A stretch of 64,000 nt of DNA from Liolophura sinensis (GCF_032854445.1 NC_088297.1:24997127-25061126); one strand, 5' to 3'. Shown: positions 10,298 through 22,403, counted from the stretch's first letter. Program-made: numbers and translations. The notes: generated by a model not told the origin, from the sequence alone.

Positions 10298-10382
10298 CAT
10301 TGCTTCGCAGCAAAGTCTCATCGCGTCTTATACTATCATCCCATCACTTCGTGAGATGGTCTCATCGCTTCGTGCCGCCTTT
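10298..10382 (-). repeat. Inverted copies of the 21-bp minisatellite
   Basis: ATTGCTTCG, CATCACTTCGTGAGATGG and CATCGCTTCGTGCC are reverse complements of the CACGAAGCGATG-type unit of the adjoining array. The array therefore ends in a head-to-head inversion that could fold back. Confidence 0.75.
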
Positions 10383-11230
10383 GAGAAATAGACTATGATG
10401 ACTATAGGCTTTCATAAGGCAGACATATGACAGATCCTACCCCAACCAGAATAAACCCGCCAGTTATATTAGGTTAGTGGATTAAGTACTTAAATTTCGG
10501 CACAAACTTCCTGCCGCGGGGCGACTTGTCATGCACGCGCCCTGTTCTAACACGACACCTCATTTTTCATTTTATTTTATTCACTAAGGCATCCAGCAAT
10601 CCAAACGAATTTATGTTGTCTATAAACTTGGTGGGAACAGAAACCTCAATATAAATTAAATTATGATGTATAGGTACTTACAGACTCAACAGTAATTAAT
10701 GCAACTAAATTTTAACGATATGTATTATCATTTATATATAAATAAAGATATTCCAGCGCCCATTGTATCTGAAGCTGCACTGTAAAACAAGAAAACACGT
10801 CACACTATGTAATTATATTTAAGAGCCATTAATCGTGCAATAGTCTCTATGAACTAATAGAGAGAAGAGGATCGATCTGTCCTAAACAAAATAAAACATT
10901 TTGTGCACATAATGAAAAAGGTGCTCAAAAACAAATATTAAAATGCTGTAGTACTTGCTTTGTGTTTCCCCACTGAACACTATTGTCATATTTCAGTTTG
11001 ACCCATATGTACGATGTATTTGGGAGCAAAGGAGATAACCTGAATTCTTAGCTATACTCGTTTCTCCTGTCGGTATTTATACAAAATCTCTAAAAGCTGC
11101 AACGTGTGGGAATAGGGAATTACAGTTACATTGGTATACATCCGTGCTGAAATAAGTAGTACATAAAAAGCTTTATCTACAAGGACCTGTGGCTAATGAC
11201 ACCAATTCTATTCTGAGGGAGACTGTTCTG
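10383..11230. other. Non-coding stretch
   Basis: AT-rich. It has one copy of the dispersed motif GCAAAGGAGATAACC at 11026-11040. No gene recognised. Confidence 0.45.
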
Positions 11231-12045
11231 CTTCCGTTTAAATTTTCTAATGATTCCGGAGACTTCTACATGCATCTGTTTACGTTTTCTAATAGTTCCG
11301 GAGACTTCTGCTTTTACCTAGGTTAACTAATAGTTCCGGAGATTTCTGCTTTTACCTAGGTTAACTAATAGTTCCGGAGACTTCTGCTTTTACCTAGGAT
11401 AGCTAGTAGTTCCGGAGACTTCTGCTTTTACCTAGGTTAACTAATAGTTCCGGAGACTTCAGCTTTTACCAAGGATAGCTAGTAGTTCCGGATACTTCTG
11501 CTTTTACCTAGGTTAGCTAGTAGTTCCGAAGACTTCTTCTTTTACCTAGGTTAGCTAATAGTTCCGGATACTTCTGCTTTTACCTAGGTTAACTAATGGT
11601 TCCGGAGACTTCTGCTTTTACCTAGGTTAACTAATAGTTCCGGAGACTTCTTCTTTTACCTAGGTTAACTAATAGTTCCGGAGACTTCTGCTTTTACCTA
11701 GGATAGCTAGTAGTTCCGGATACTTCTGCTTTCACCTAGGTTAGCTAGTAGTTCCGAAGACTTCTTCTTTTACCTAGGTTAGCTATTAGTTCTGGAGACT
11801 TCTGCTTTTACCTAGGTTAGCTAATAGTTCCGGAGACTTCTGCTTTTACCTAGGTTAGCTAATAGTTCCGGAGACTTCTTTTACCTAGGTTAGCTAATAG
11901 TTCCGGAGACTTCTGCTTTTACCTAGGTTAGCTAATAGTTCCGGAGACTTCTGCTTTTACCTAGGTTAGCTAATAGTTCCGGAGACTTCTACTTTATCGA
12001 CAATCTAAACAGTTCTGGAGACTTCTTCTTTTATCCAGATTGTCT
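11230..12045. repeat. 38-bp minisatellite, about 21 copies
   Basis: TAGTTCCGGAGACTTCTGCT followed by TTTACCTAGGTTAGCTAA repeats with a 38-base period (AGTTCC starts at 11294 and 11332). Two variant classes alternate in places (GTTAACTAA versus GATAGCTAG), which suggests multi-unit duplications. CCTAGG and the ETS-like CCGGA occur in nearly every unit. Confidence 0.92.
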
Positions 12046-12345
12046 AATGGATCATGAGGCTTCTTCTTCCAGATCCATATTTTATAGTGGTTCCTGGGAG
12101 TTGCTGCGGTGCACACCTTTAACAAATCTTCAAATCTTAACCTCTTCTATTTGGCAAAGGTCTCCTAGATGTAATTCTTTGGTATCTATTATTTTTTCTT
12201 TTCCTTTTTCTATTTTGAGCAATGTATAAAATTCTGTTTGTTAATCAAAACTCTCCGAATGGCATCTCTAGTAGGCCTTCGCAGAAAAGACGAGCGGCGG
12301 GACGAGATGTCCTCATCCGGCAACACTTACATATACTAAAACAGT
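12046..12345. other. Spacer between two minisatellites
   Basis: No gene recognised. A short GC-richer patch lies at 12275-12320. Confidence 0.45.
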
Positions 12346-12349
12346 TAAG

Positions 12350-13110
12350 GTTTTCAGTTTTGCGTTGCCTATAGTTTTGTGTTGCGTATTGTTTTGCGTT
12401 GCCCATAGTTTTGTGTTGCCCATAGTTTTGTGTTGTCCATAATTTTATGTTGCCTATGCCTTTGTGTTGCCTATAGTTTTGTGTTGCCTTTGGTTTTGCC
12501 TTGTCCATAAGTTCGTGTTGCCCATAGTTTTGTGATGCCTATAGTTTTGTGTTGCCCATAGTTTTGTGTTGTCCATAGTTTTGTGTTGCCTATAGTTTTG
12601 TGTTGTCCATAGTTTTGTGTTGCCTATAGTTTTGTGTTGTCCATAGTTTTGTGTTGCCCATAGTTTTGTGTTGCCAGTAGTTTTGTGTTGCCTATAGTTT
12701 TGTGTCGCCCATAGTTTTGTGTTGCCCATAGTTTTGCGTTGCCCATAGTATTGTGTTGTCTATAGTTTTGTGTTGTCCATAGTTTTATGTTGCCTATAGT
12801 TTTGTGTTGTCCATAGTTTTGCGATGCCCATAATTTTGTGTTGCCCATAGTGTTGTGTTGTCTATAGTTTTGTGTTGTCCATAGTTTTATGTTGCCCACA
12901 GTTTTGTGTTGTCCATAGTTTTGTGTTGTCCATAGTTTTGTGTTGCCCATAGTTTGTGTTGTCCATAGTTTTGTGTTGCCTATAGTTTTGCGTTGTCCGT
13001 AGTTTTGTGTTGCCCATAGTTTGGCGTTGTCTATAATTTTGCGTTGCCTATAGCTAGGGTGTTGCCATTAGTTTTACGTTGCCATAGCTTGGCGTTGTCC
13101 AAAGCTTTGC
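12350..13110. repeat. 17-bp minisatellite, about 44 copies
   Basis: TTTTGTGTTGCCCATAG with C/T and A variants runs nearly without interruption and decays toward 13110. Because 17 is not a multiple of three and the unit has no stop on the minus strand in any phase, long minus-strand frames with a 17-residue periodicity (GNTKLWATQNYGQHKT-like) appear. They are array artefacts. Confidence 0.92.
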
Positions 13111-14128
13111 GTTGACAATTGACATATATGTAGGTATATGAATTCCGTTTAAAGGGATCTTCCATAACCTGCTTAGGACAGAACTAAATTATTGTTGTTA
13201 TTGTCCAGATGATTTATTTTTCCATTTCTAATATATAGACTTATTGATTGATTACTTGAGTAATTGATTATATGCTTTATGTACTGGCTTATGTATTGAG
13301 TCCTTAATTGATGATATTGTCGTGTTAGAACTCATTGTCGACGCTGTAACATAAAACACTTAAGAGTTTAGAGAGTAAAACCAGGGCAGCGACGAGTGTA
13401 ATAGCTGGCAAATGGTCACATGTGTAACTATTGAAATACGACCCTTTGGTCATTTTACGTCAGTTTAGGTTTAGGAATATACTTCTCAAACAAAATAGCG
13501 ACTAACAGGAGAGTTCAGAAGATTCAGGTGATAGTTTGTCAGCTAGGCGATCCAAATGGTGTGAAATGTGATGATGCCATGCACCCTTTGTTTCATAAAA
13601 GCCTAACAATCATGCCAAACATTTTATATCAGGCATCAGGGTATGATCGGATGCCACCCGTGCTTTTGACCTTGAGACCATTTTCAGTGTCATGAGAGTC
13701 TTTTTTTTTTTTTTTTTTTTTTGAGAAATAATCGGAAATACGGCTGTTGTTTGTGCTGTTCATGCCTGGACAGCTTTGACTACAGAAGTCAACAGCAGCA
13801 GATGTGTAGTGGCTCGTCTGTACATTTAAGCCATATATGGCCAACATCATAATACGCTCATTGAAGATTCGAGAAAAAGCTACACAGGCGGTTCAAATGA
13901 GAGTAGAACGCTTCGTCTTCTTCTTTGACATTGCAGTCCTTGGGGTATTTCATATATGTTTTATGAGCACACGTAGACCGCCAATTATGACAAAATAACG
14001 GAAAGAACAGATGAGTTCTCAACTTTGGACCGTCTTTATACAGGATGGAAGGAGTTTTACGAGTTCCCCATTGCCTTCCACCAATAGAGTGTTCATTGAC
14101 AGTGTACGCCAGAAGAGGGAAAGTTCAC
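13111..14128. other. Non-coding stretch with poly-T (about 13700-13722)
   Basis: Apart from a T-run of more than 20 bases, nothing recognisable is present. Confidence 0.45.
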
Positions 14129-14129
14129 C

Positions 14130-14190
14130 GGTAGCTTGCCAAAGGTTAATGGTTTACCTCGGACTCGCCGGTTTCCTCCACTCATAAATT
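14130..14190 (+). mobile_element. Diverged SINE family A fragment (central domain)
   Basis: GGTAGCTTGCC, GGTTTACCTCGGACTCGCCG and GTTTCCTCCACTCATAA follow the same order as in the central domain of the 2440 and 22011 copies. The head and tail are not visible. Confidence 0.45.
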
Positions 14191-14247
14191 AGGAAATATA
14201 TTCATGATAAACAGGATTTGCGAAAAAAAGGTTTGTGTGGTGTCTTC

Positions 14248-14594
14248 CGTGTGTACACGATTGACAGCAACTGATTCATGCAGTGCCTTCCTGGTGTACA
14301 AGACTGACGGCTACTGGTTCATGTTGTATCCTCTTGGTGTTAACGACTGGCCGCAACTGGTTCGTGAAACGTCTTATTGGTGCACACGACGGACCACAAC
14401 TGGTTCGAGAAGCATCTTATTGGTGTACACGAAGGACCACAACTGGTTCGTGAAGTGTCTTATTGGTGTACACGACGGACGACAACTGGTTCGTGAAGCG
14501 TCTTATTGGTGTACACGACGTACGGACGTCGTTCATGCAGTATATTTCTAATGTACTCGACTGACGACAACTGGTTCATGCAGCATCTCCCTGG
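14248..14594. repeat. 43-bp minisatellite, about 8 copies
   Basis: The unit TCTTATTGGTGTACACGACG, GACGACAACTGGTTCGTGAAGCG repeats with a 43-base spacing. The 115-codon plus-strand frame at 14204-14551 is made of these units and is not credible as a gene. Confidence 0.85.
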
Positions 14595-15380
14595 TTCCGG
14601 GATCCCAAAGCTGTCTTAGTCAAAATTTCAAATCACTTTAAAATTGTTATTTCTTATGTAACAAGGTCAAAACATTGCTTCACGACGTAAATTCTGGGGA
14701 AGTTATTGTACACTATTTTTCAACTAAAACAACGGAAAGGAAGATACCAAATTATTGGCTGAAATTTAGACATATTTCTGAGATAGCTTCGTGATCTAGT
14801 TAAACACCAGTAAAATCGTAACGATTGGAACATGAAATAGACCCGTTTAACATGAGATAAACGTGCTGACCAGTCAACATTTAAATATATAATCCCAGAA
14901 GTACCCCAGCTGCACACACATATGTAGTGACGTTCCTACAACATACGCGGGAAATAATGTAATTTGTTATAGGTGTTTGACATGTAGCGGAAATGCTTTC
15001 GAACAACAGGACTGTCTTAATCAATAAAGCTGATCGTCTCTTGCTAAATGAGGTCGCGGGTTTGAATCGAACTCTGGCTAGGTTAGAATGTTTGTTAGGT
15101 AGGCTTGTCTAACGGAAGGCGGAGATTATACTTCCCTCAGCTGTGTATAGCTAGTGTCTTTGGTTTTACATCACTGATGTCGGACTAGAACTTATGCTTC
15201 TTTAACTGATACACATTTATCTAAGTCAGTTCTGACAAATTATTCTCCAGGATTGAAGAACAACTGAGGTAAAAAAAAATTAAAAGTACTGCTTCGGTTA
15301 CTTCTTTTTAGCTGCCTGTGTTATTTATAAACGTTTGTGACTATCCGTTTAGTTTTTTCGAAAGTATACTGTAGTAAGGA
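14595..15380. other. Non-coding stretch
   Basis: A tRNA-like box B (GGTCGCGGGTTTGAATC at about 15051-15067) hints at a decayed SINE near 15010-15090, but no convincing box A was found. Confidence 0.35.
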
Positions 15381-15384
15381 TAAA

Positions 15385-15665
15385 ATATTTGACTTGCGGT
15401 TTTTGCACTGAATTCACAACACTCGGCCTACTTGTACACCTCGGTCATATTTCCATGGATTTTCATTCATGTGCACGCGAGCGTCTATCAATGAAACTTC
15501 GTCGCCCAATGAAATATCCAACACGTTCACCTTCATTAAGTATGAAACTAGGTCAGTGGAGCTCTCCAGCGCGCGAAGGCGCAAGAGGTTAAGGACGCCA
15601 TTTGTTTACTTTCGCTGTGAATTGAAGATTTTTGCTGTTGGAAAACGCCAAAAAAGCCGTCCACG
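15385..15665 (+). other. Probable 5' UTR exon (exon 1) and proximal promoter of the zinc-finger gene
   Basis: GC content and CpG density rise here (CAGCGCGCGAAGGCGC near 15565). The block ends at GTCCACG|GTAAGTATT, a near-ideal donor at 15665/15666. No same-strand coding exon follows until the zinc-finger exon at 28908, which begins right after an acceptor and carries its own ATG. I infer a non-coding first exon, with transcription starting somewhere in 15480-15600. Short open frames in this block lack protein-like composition. cDNA would be needed to fix the start. Confidence 0.5.
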
Positions 15666-16843
15666 GTAAGTATTCTAGACCCGTGCAATGCTGCAGTTAA
15701 TCAAGCAACGTTTATGCGTGTGTGTAAGTTGTGTCTCGCGCTCGTGTCAGTTTGAATTGGCTTTCAGTCCGGGTTACACAGTATCACAACCACATGCTCG
15801 TACGCCAGATCTCTCCATGCGCTTGTTTAGCGAATGCTAAAAAAATCGGCATTTTAAGGACATTCTGCTTTGACTTTATATTTATGTGTAGATCGTAACA
15901 CTGGTGACAACGTGATGTTTCACGTTAGAGGTATCAAAACCTTGCATTTGGCCACGATCAGTATGTTTGTTGGGGTGTATTGGGCTTTTGAAACCGGCAT
16001 GGCCGTGTGGGGTTTTTTTCTTGCTTGAGTGAGCGGCCCTTTGTCATTGATGTGTTCAACAGCTATACTAGCGTAGTTTTCCCGCGAAGCATGCTCCACT
16101 TGCATCACATGGCGGAAGTGTGATAACACTAGAGTCACCGGCGTGTTCCCAGCTGACAATCACACTGGTCGTGTACCCGCATTCCCGCCATATACTGCAA
16201 GCCTTTCAACCTTTACCCCACCACTCCTTCACTGTATTGACTTTCACAATATACCACATCCGGTGTATTGGCTATACGAGAATACTACAGTGGCACAGTT
16301 CCTACGCTTTTGGGACACCATGAATGATGAATTACTTAAGCCTGGGCGCCACTCTGGCTTAAACTTCTAAATTCCAGAACATGAAATGCATAATAAATAC
16401 AGTTATTCTCGACGTACTACTTTGTTGCTCTATTTGAAAAGGGGATGGGCATGTGGTTATACTAGTAGACGTGATTTTAGAGCTTGTGTGTTATTGTGCA
16501 ATCACATAATGCCATTAAAACAGGAAATAAGGTCCAAAGTTTCAGTCATTATTTATTCCATATATTTCGCAATAATGAGTTCATGTGCTCACAAATACAC
16601 AGGTTTTGAATAGCATAAAGGCAGGACTTGCGTGAATGTCATATTAACCTAAAGATTTTGGTTTATGCCAAGTCTGTTATTCACTACTCACCGTTCAGCA
16701 ATGTGACTTGTCCAACCTGTCCACACACATTGATTCTATTGTTAATAAATGAATTCTCATTTAACTTCCATTATAGGTTTGATGTGGCTATTGGAAATAT
16801 ATAGTTTTCTGTACTATCTTTTATATGACATCATAATGATGAG

Positions 16844-16931
16844 CTGGGAAAGGAGTGAGTGAGTGAGTGCTTGGGGTTTAACGTCGTACTCAACAATTTT
16901 TCAGTCATATGACGACGATCCTGGGAAAGGA
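16844..16931 (-). mobile_element. 66-bp SINE family B tail insertion with 11-bp target duplication
   Basis: CTGGGAAAGGA occurs at 16844-16854 and again at 16921-16931. Between them, 16855-16920 is the 3' end of SINE family B in antisense orientation: (GTGA)n, then GCTTGGGGTTTAACGTCGTA, then TTTTTCAGTCATATGACGAC. The same tail is at 49430-49490 and in diverged form at 28328-28375. This is a strongly 5'-truncated insertion with intact duplication, hence fairly young. Confidence 0.85.
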
Positions 16932-18180
16932 ATATCTGATGTCAACAAAACGATGTCAAGGTCCTGCGTTTGATAGGCCCCCATCAATTTGCGTTACTAC
17001 TATTAGCAACTGTATTGAATGCATCACTGTTTCTTTTTTCTTTCAGTGCTAGATGAGAACATTTAGGTCAAGATTGAAATGTATAGAATAACTGAAGCTT
17101 AGTACTTTTTTTATTTATTCTGTTTTTCTCCCCACTCTCTGCTTTGATATTTCTTAAGAGGTTTTGCGTGCCCGGAGATGTTATTTTGCAAAGTCAAAAC
17201 TTATCAGCTGTTTTTATGTGATTAAGGTGTGATTACTTTGTTACAACAATGGTATTTTTAGTTTTCCATTTATTTTCAGCGTTCTTTAGATATTTGATGG
17301 ATCTCGTGTGTATCTCCGAAAATGTTGTGTTGATATCCAAAACCGTCATCTCATCTCTGTGTATGGTGGGGGGGGGGGGGGGAGAGGGGCAGGGAGTGAT
17401 TATGAGTCACTTCAGCAGTGCTTGCTATTTTTTTTTTTTTTTCAAGCTGTTATTTATGCAATACCACAGTCAGGTTTAAAAATATCTTGAGAGCTAAGAC
17501 ACATCCGGTGACTCCGTTGGACACATTATGTACCATTGTGGCAACAAATTTCAGTTTGAAGTCAGGTCTTCAGATGTCACAATTTCTTATTTTGAAATGT
17601 TATGAAAAGGCACTTTCCAATAAAACCAAAAAATGACTTCATACTAAAAATATTGTTATTAATACTACAGGTCAAATTTGACAGTGCCTTAAGTACTGGA
17701 TGTTTGTGTACCTGCAGGTCTGATTCTGTCAGGTAAAGTTCATTAGTGTGTATGAAGTAGCGGTATATCAGTGTCCTCTCCCTGTGATATGCTTGGAAGA
17801 AAAAAGATCAAATCTTGTTGTTTTTTTGTTTCAAGTTGAAGTTTTTTTTTTCTTATTGGATTAAACTATCCAAAAGATTTTTCCAATGCATCTGACCAGT
17901 GGATAGAGCTTATAAAATGTACTGTAAGGCTAACATTAAATGTAATATTTTTATTGCATTTGTTTACTTCTGAAATGCAGTCAGGAAAACATATGTAGGT
18001 CCTTTAATATAAAAACAAAAAAAGATGTTTTTTAGATGGATTTATTGAGAATATTATGCTTGATAGGTAATCCAAAGTTCAGAAGCCAAGTACTGTAGGT
18101 GGCTTACCCAGCCATTGTACCTGTAGTGCCATGACATCCACTTAAACCCACAGATTTTGGTATATTGAAGACATTAAAAG
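16932..18180. other. Intronic, low-complexity tracts
   Basis: Holds a G-run at about 17367-17380 with GAGAGGGGCAGGG after it, and several T-runs. No gene recognised. Confidence 0.45.
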
Positions 18181-18264
18181 AGGCCATTTTTTTTTTTTTT
18201 TGGTTACACCAAAATTTGGGTGTGTACTATAACAGTGAGGCAGGGTTGTGTCATCTTAACATGT

Positions 18265-18490
18265 GTTCCTTCTTCCACACTCCCTGTACCCAGGCAAGAA
18301 TGACATTCTTGTTGCCACAGCGACCTCTACAGGGAGGTATCACTTTTCACCTCCACCAAGCTGAATGGGGAGAGTTCCAGAAGCACTGTGAGAGACCAGC
18401 TGCCAGGCTGTTCTGGCAACTACCATGTAGAGCTGTCATAGGGTTATGTTACCTTCAACTTCAGCCCAAACAGCTAGGACACAAATGAAG
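18265..18490. other. GC-richer unexplained island in the intron
   Basis: About 220 bases are clearly richer in GC than their surroundings. The open frame through it (18165-18488, plus) starts in a T-run and has no family likeness. It could be an old transposon fragment, a non-coding exon or a regulatory element. I cannot tell which. Confidence 0.25.
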
Positions 18491-18774
18491 GTCATTTTGT
18501 GTTAAATCCTCAGTTTTCACTACTTCGGGCATGTGCCACATAAAAGCCGATGTTTTTCTTAAATTTTTTTAGTTTTCCTTTTGTCATTGTAATTCTTGAA
18601 TCTCAACTGTCAGTTCATACTTACAACAAAGCACCAGGGTTAGCCAATGTCTCCATGTAGTCTGTCTACCTTCTCTCATAAGAAGCCATATACAAACATG
18701 TGCATATCGTAAATGAGAAAAGTACATTTTTAGAGGCAAATAAATGTTGCAAAATAGTACTTACAATTTTCCCG

Positions 18775-18900
18775 TAATGTTTCACCCCATGTTCCAAGCA
18801 AATGCCAAAGCACCTTTCTAAGATCAACAGAACTCTGAGAATCAGGAAAAATAGGCAAGTTAGTCAGGATGAAATTTGTGCTCATTTAGGGTATGTATAT
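18775..18900 (+). repeat. Dispersed repeat C, copy 1
   Basis: CCCCATGTTCCAAGCAAATG, CACCTTTCTAAGATCA, AGAATCAGGAAAAATAGGCA and TCATTTAGGGTAT match in order and spacing the block at 53850-53952 (copy 2). The family is unnamed by me and has no tRNA-like head. Confidence 0.6.
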
Positions 18901-19129
18901 GTAGTGTTCTGAAGTCTGTTGAGTTCTGTCTTTAGTAATCCAGTGAAAGTTTACACGTTGACTTTGAGATATATGATTATTTCTTTTTAAACTGTACAGG
19001 TAAATTTTACACATTACACAATTCAGATTCATTTCAATACATTTGATGCTATCTGCCTTTTGTCTACTGCATTTTTTTTTTGTTTACTGCATTTTTTGTT
19101 TTAATTTATACAGTGACATTTGCATATCT

Positions 19130-20145
19130 TTGTTTACACTTGTATACCACCTGTCTCTTCACCTCACACACACAAGTATTATGGACAGGTGTAGATGACA
19201 AGGGTAACCCTGGAGTCAAGACTTATGTGTATGTATCTACATGTGTACCACCTGTCTTTTTACCTCACACACACACATGTATTATGGACAGGTGTAGATG
19301 ACAAGGTTAATCCTGGAGTCAGGACTTATATGTATGTATCTACATGTGTACCACCTGTCTCTTCTCCTCACACACATACACATGCATTATGGAAAGGTGT
19401 AGATGACAAGGGTAACCCTGGAGTCAGGACTTATATGTATGTATCTACATGTGTACCACCTGTCTCTTCACCTCACACACACATACACATGCATTATGGA
19501 AAGGTGTAGATGACAAGGGTAACCCTGGAGTCAGGACTTATATGTATGTACATGTATCTACATGTGTACCACCTGTCTCTTCACCTCACACACACATACA
19601 CATGCATTATGGAAAGGTGTAGATACAAGGGTAACCCTGGAGTCAGGACTTATATGTATGTATCTAGGTGTGTACCACCTGTCTCTTCACTTCACACACA
19701 CATGTATTATGGACAGGTGTAGATGACAAGGGTAACCCTGGAGTCAGGACTTATATGTATGTATCTACGTGTGTACCACCTGTCTCTTCACTTCACACAC
19801 ACATGTATTATGGATAGGTGTAGATAACAAGGGTAACCCTGGAGTCAGGACTTACATGTATGTATCTACATGTGTACCACCTGTCTCTTCTCCTCACACA
19901 CATACACATGCATTATGGAAAGGTGTAGATGACAAGGGTAACCCTGGAGTCAGGACTTATATGTATGTATCTACGTGTGTACCGCCTGTCTCTTCACCTC
20001 ACACACACATGTATTATGGACAGGTGTAGATGACAAGGGTAACCCTGGAGTCAGGACTTACATGTATGTATCTACATGTGTACCACCTGTCTTTTTACCT
20101 CACATACACACACACATGTATTATGAACAGGTGTAGATGCAGAAG
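19130..20145. repeat. 101-bp minisatellite, about 10 copies
   Basis: The unit runs ACTTATATGTATGTATCTAC, ATGTGTACCACCTGTCTCTT, a CACACA microsatellite core, ATTATGGACAGGTGTAGATG, then ACAAGGGTAACCCTGGAGTC. Copies differ mainly in the length of the internal CA run. Plus-strand frames of 70-104 codons here are array by-products. Confidence 0.93.
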
Positions 20146-21570
20146 CAAACGAATACATGTAAGTGGGTAAGTGTTGAGGCGGCGTGGGGGGGGGGGGGTG
20201 TTTGAGGGATGCTAAATGGTTCAGTAAGACTTGCTGGTAAAGTGGGTGTAAGGTTGCCTAAGGGCATCAGCACCTGTACTGTAAAAGGAGACACTGATGT
20301 GGCAGATTTATAGCCTCCCATTATTATGATACTTGTTGAGAAGACCTACATTTACCTGATTTAGAGACAACATGGATTTAGTGTTAGATTACTGTAATGT
20401 TGTAACTGTACATGCATTAGCAGTGAACGTACTCACACTGTCAGTTGTATTGGTTATCATTCAGAAACATATCTGTAGTATCGTTATTACTGGTTGATTG
20501 AACCTCGACCTCACCAAACATAATACAGTGTCTCTGTCCCCACGTGCACTGTAGTGTGTGCACATTAAAAGCTTTTGCCACAAAAGTGGTTCGTGTGCAT
20601 ATATTTATTTCCGAAAAGTTAACGAAAAAAGGTTTGTGAAGCTGCAGGAATTCCACATTAAAACTGTAAAGGTACGTTTGGTTGATGCATCACATTGGCT
20701 TTAAAAGTCAAAACAGGCTCTGTCCGAGCATGAAATGTATGATGACACCCATAATGACACCTATGATGACACCCAATGTCAGAATGAACATAGGAGTTCA
20801 GAGTGAGATTCTGGCTGTTTAGTCTGTAACAGGCTTTCATATTTAATGTTGTGGCTTGTGAACAGGATTTAATGAGGAACAGCTTAGTTGTTTAAGTATC
20901 AGCTCATAGTTTTGTGTTCATTTTTCTGTTTTCTTTCTTTCTTGCCTTTTTTTTTATTATTATTTTCCATTTTGAAAGAGTTGTTTGTGGTTGCCTTTTC
21001 ACACTTGAATGGCTTTCAGGATACTGTGCATTGACAAGAATAGGCAGGTGCCAACATGCAGTATCTTGTTATGCTTTGTGTTTCATTAGATTTGTTGTGC
21101 AGAAAATGTACATGTGCCAAACAGCTGTGCAGTGTCCAAGGCGTGAATCAAAGATATTTAAGGGGTCCAGAAGTGAAGTACAAATGGAAAATGTGTTCAA
21201 TATGTCAGAAGGACTCTTCCAAAACTATCCAATAGCTGAAGCGTATTAAAAATTAAATGAAGTTCTGCGTCTAAGCGTAAACATTGATGGTTTTATGTGT
21301 CAAACTGTTTAACTGTTGAAGAATCAGTTGGCCTGTTAGGTGTTAATAATAACAGAGTTTTTTTAATAACAGAGTTTTCTTCTGTTATTTCATTAATTCT
21401 CCATAGAAATAAAATAATGGATTTGACGAAAATTCTAGAATCCTACACAGACACATTAATTTATAGATATCGGCAAAGTTTGATGAATGACAGAAAACTT
21501 ACTTTGGATTTGTGCTGGGTTTAGGGAGGGGCTTCCCCCAAAGTGAACATCTGCATGTTGGGAAACATGA
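20146..21570. other. Intronic stretch
   Basis: Contains a G-run near 20185. A 111-codon frame at 20914-21249 begins in a low-complexity T/F-rich segment and lacks family likeness. I see no supported exon. Confidence 0.4.
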
Positions 21571-21577
21571 CTGTTAG

Positions 21578-21640
21578 GAGGGCGGGGTGGGAGTGGGAGG
21601 GGGAGGGGGGGGGATTTGGTGGAGGGTGGATGGATGGGGT
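21578..21640 (+). other. G-rich tract with quadruplex potential
   Basis: Several runs of three or more G with 1-3 base loops lie on the plus strand, which is the coding strand of the probable intron. Confidence 0.6.
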
Positions 21641-22000
21641 TTTAACGGATTTTGAGTCCACTTTTGAAATCCATATCCCCGAACAGGAAATAGTTAATAA
21701 TAGAAAAAAGGCCTTCCTAAGATGAACTTTTCAAAAAAAAAAAAAAGGAAATCCCGGTCCTATCTGGAAAGCATGACACTGGTTGTGCTTTGTGATGTCT
21801 AGTGGGCATAAAAAAGAAACTTCTCACGGTTTTTCCAATAATCTGGACACAATTTCTCTTAATCTGCTGTATGTTACTGCAAATGAAGTGAAAAATAGGA
21901 GTTAATAGTTTAAACCCGTCTGATCAGTTACACCTAACACAGATACTAATGATGACCTTTTCCTTCAATACTATGTTATATATATATAGGAATAGTTTCC

Positions 22001-22174
22001 AAAGTACATGCTTGACATGGGAAGGTCTGGCAACAACCTGTGAATGGTCAAGGGTTTTCCCTGGGGCTCTGCCCAGTTTCCTCCCACCATAATGCTGGTT
22101 GCCATGATATAAGTGAAATATTTCTTGAGTACAGCATAAAACACAAGTCAGAATATAAATAAATAAAGTACATG
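22001..22174 (+). mobile_element. SINE family A, 5'-truncated copy with 10-bp target duplication
   Basis: AAAGTACATG lies at 22001-22010 and again at 22165-22174. Between them are the central domain (GGTCTGGCAACAACCTGTG, then TTTCCTCCCACCATAATGCTGG), TGAGTACAGCATAAAACAC and an AAATAAATAAA tail. The tRNA-like head is missing. Confidence 0.85.
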
Positions 22175-22189
22175 TAGATGCATGTGGTC

Positions 22190-22403
22190 ACAGATAGTAA
22201 AATAATGAGTGTTTATTACACGGGTAGTAGAATAATGAGTGTTTATTACGCAGGTAGTAGAATAATGAGTGTTTATTACGCAGGTAGTAGAATAATGGGT
22301 GTTTATTACACAGGTAGTAAAATAATGAGTGTTTATTACACGGGTAGTAGAATAATGAGTGTTTATTACACAGGTAGTAGAATAATGAGTGTTTATTACA
22401 CAG
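22190..22403. repeat. 30-bp minisatellite, 7 copies
   Basis: GTAGTAGAATAATGAGTGTT followed by TATTACACAG is repeated with only a handful of substitutions. It directly follows the SINE at 22001-22174. Open frames on both strands reflect the period of 30. Confidence 0.93.

Noticed and set aside
12245-12950. Three overlapping minus-strand frames of 87-108 codons
   Set aside because: They are the 17-bp minisatellite read in different phases, with no independent evidence of coding.
15389-15669. Short coding exons in the CpG-richer block
   Set aside because: The frames are short and basic without protein-like composition. One runs through the strong donor at 15666. A non-coding exon explains the signals better.
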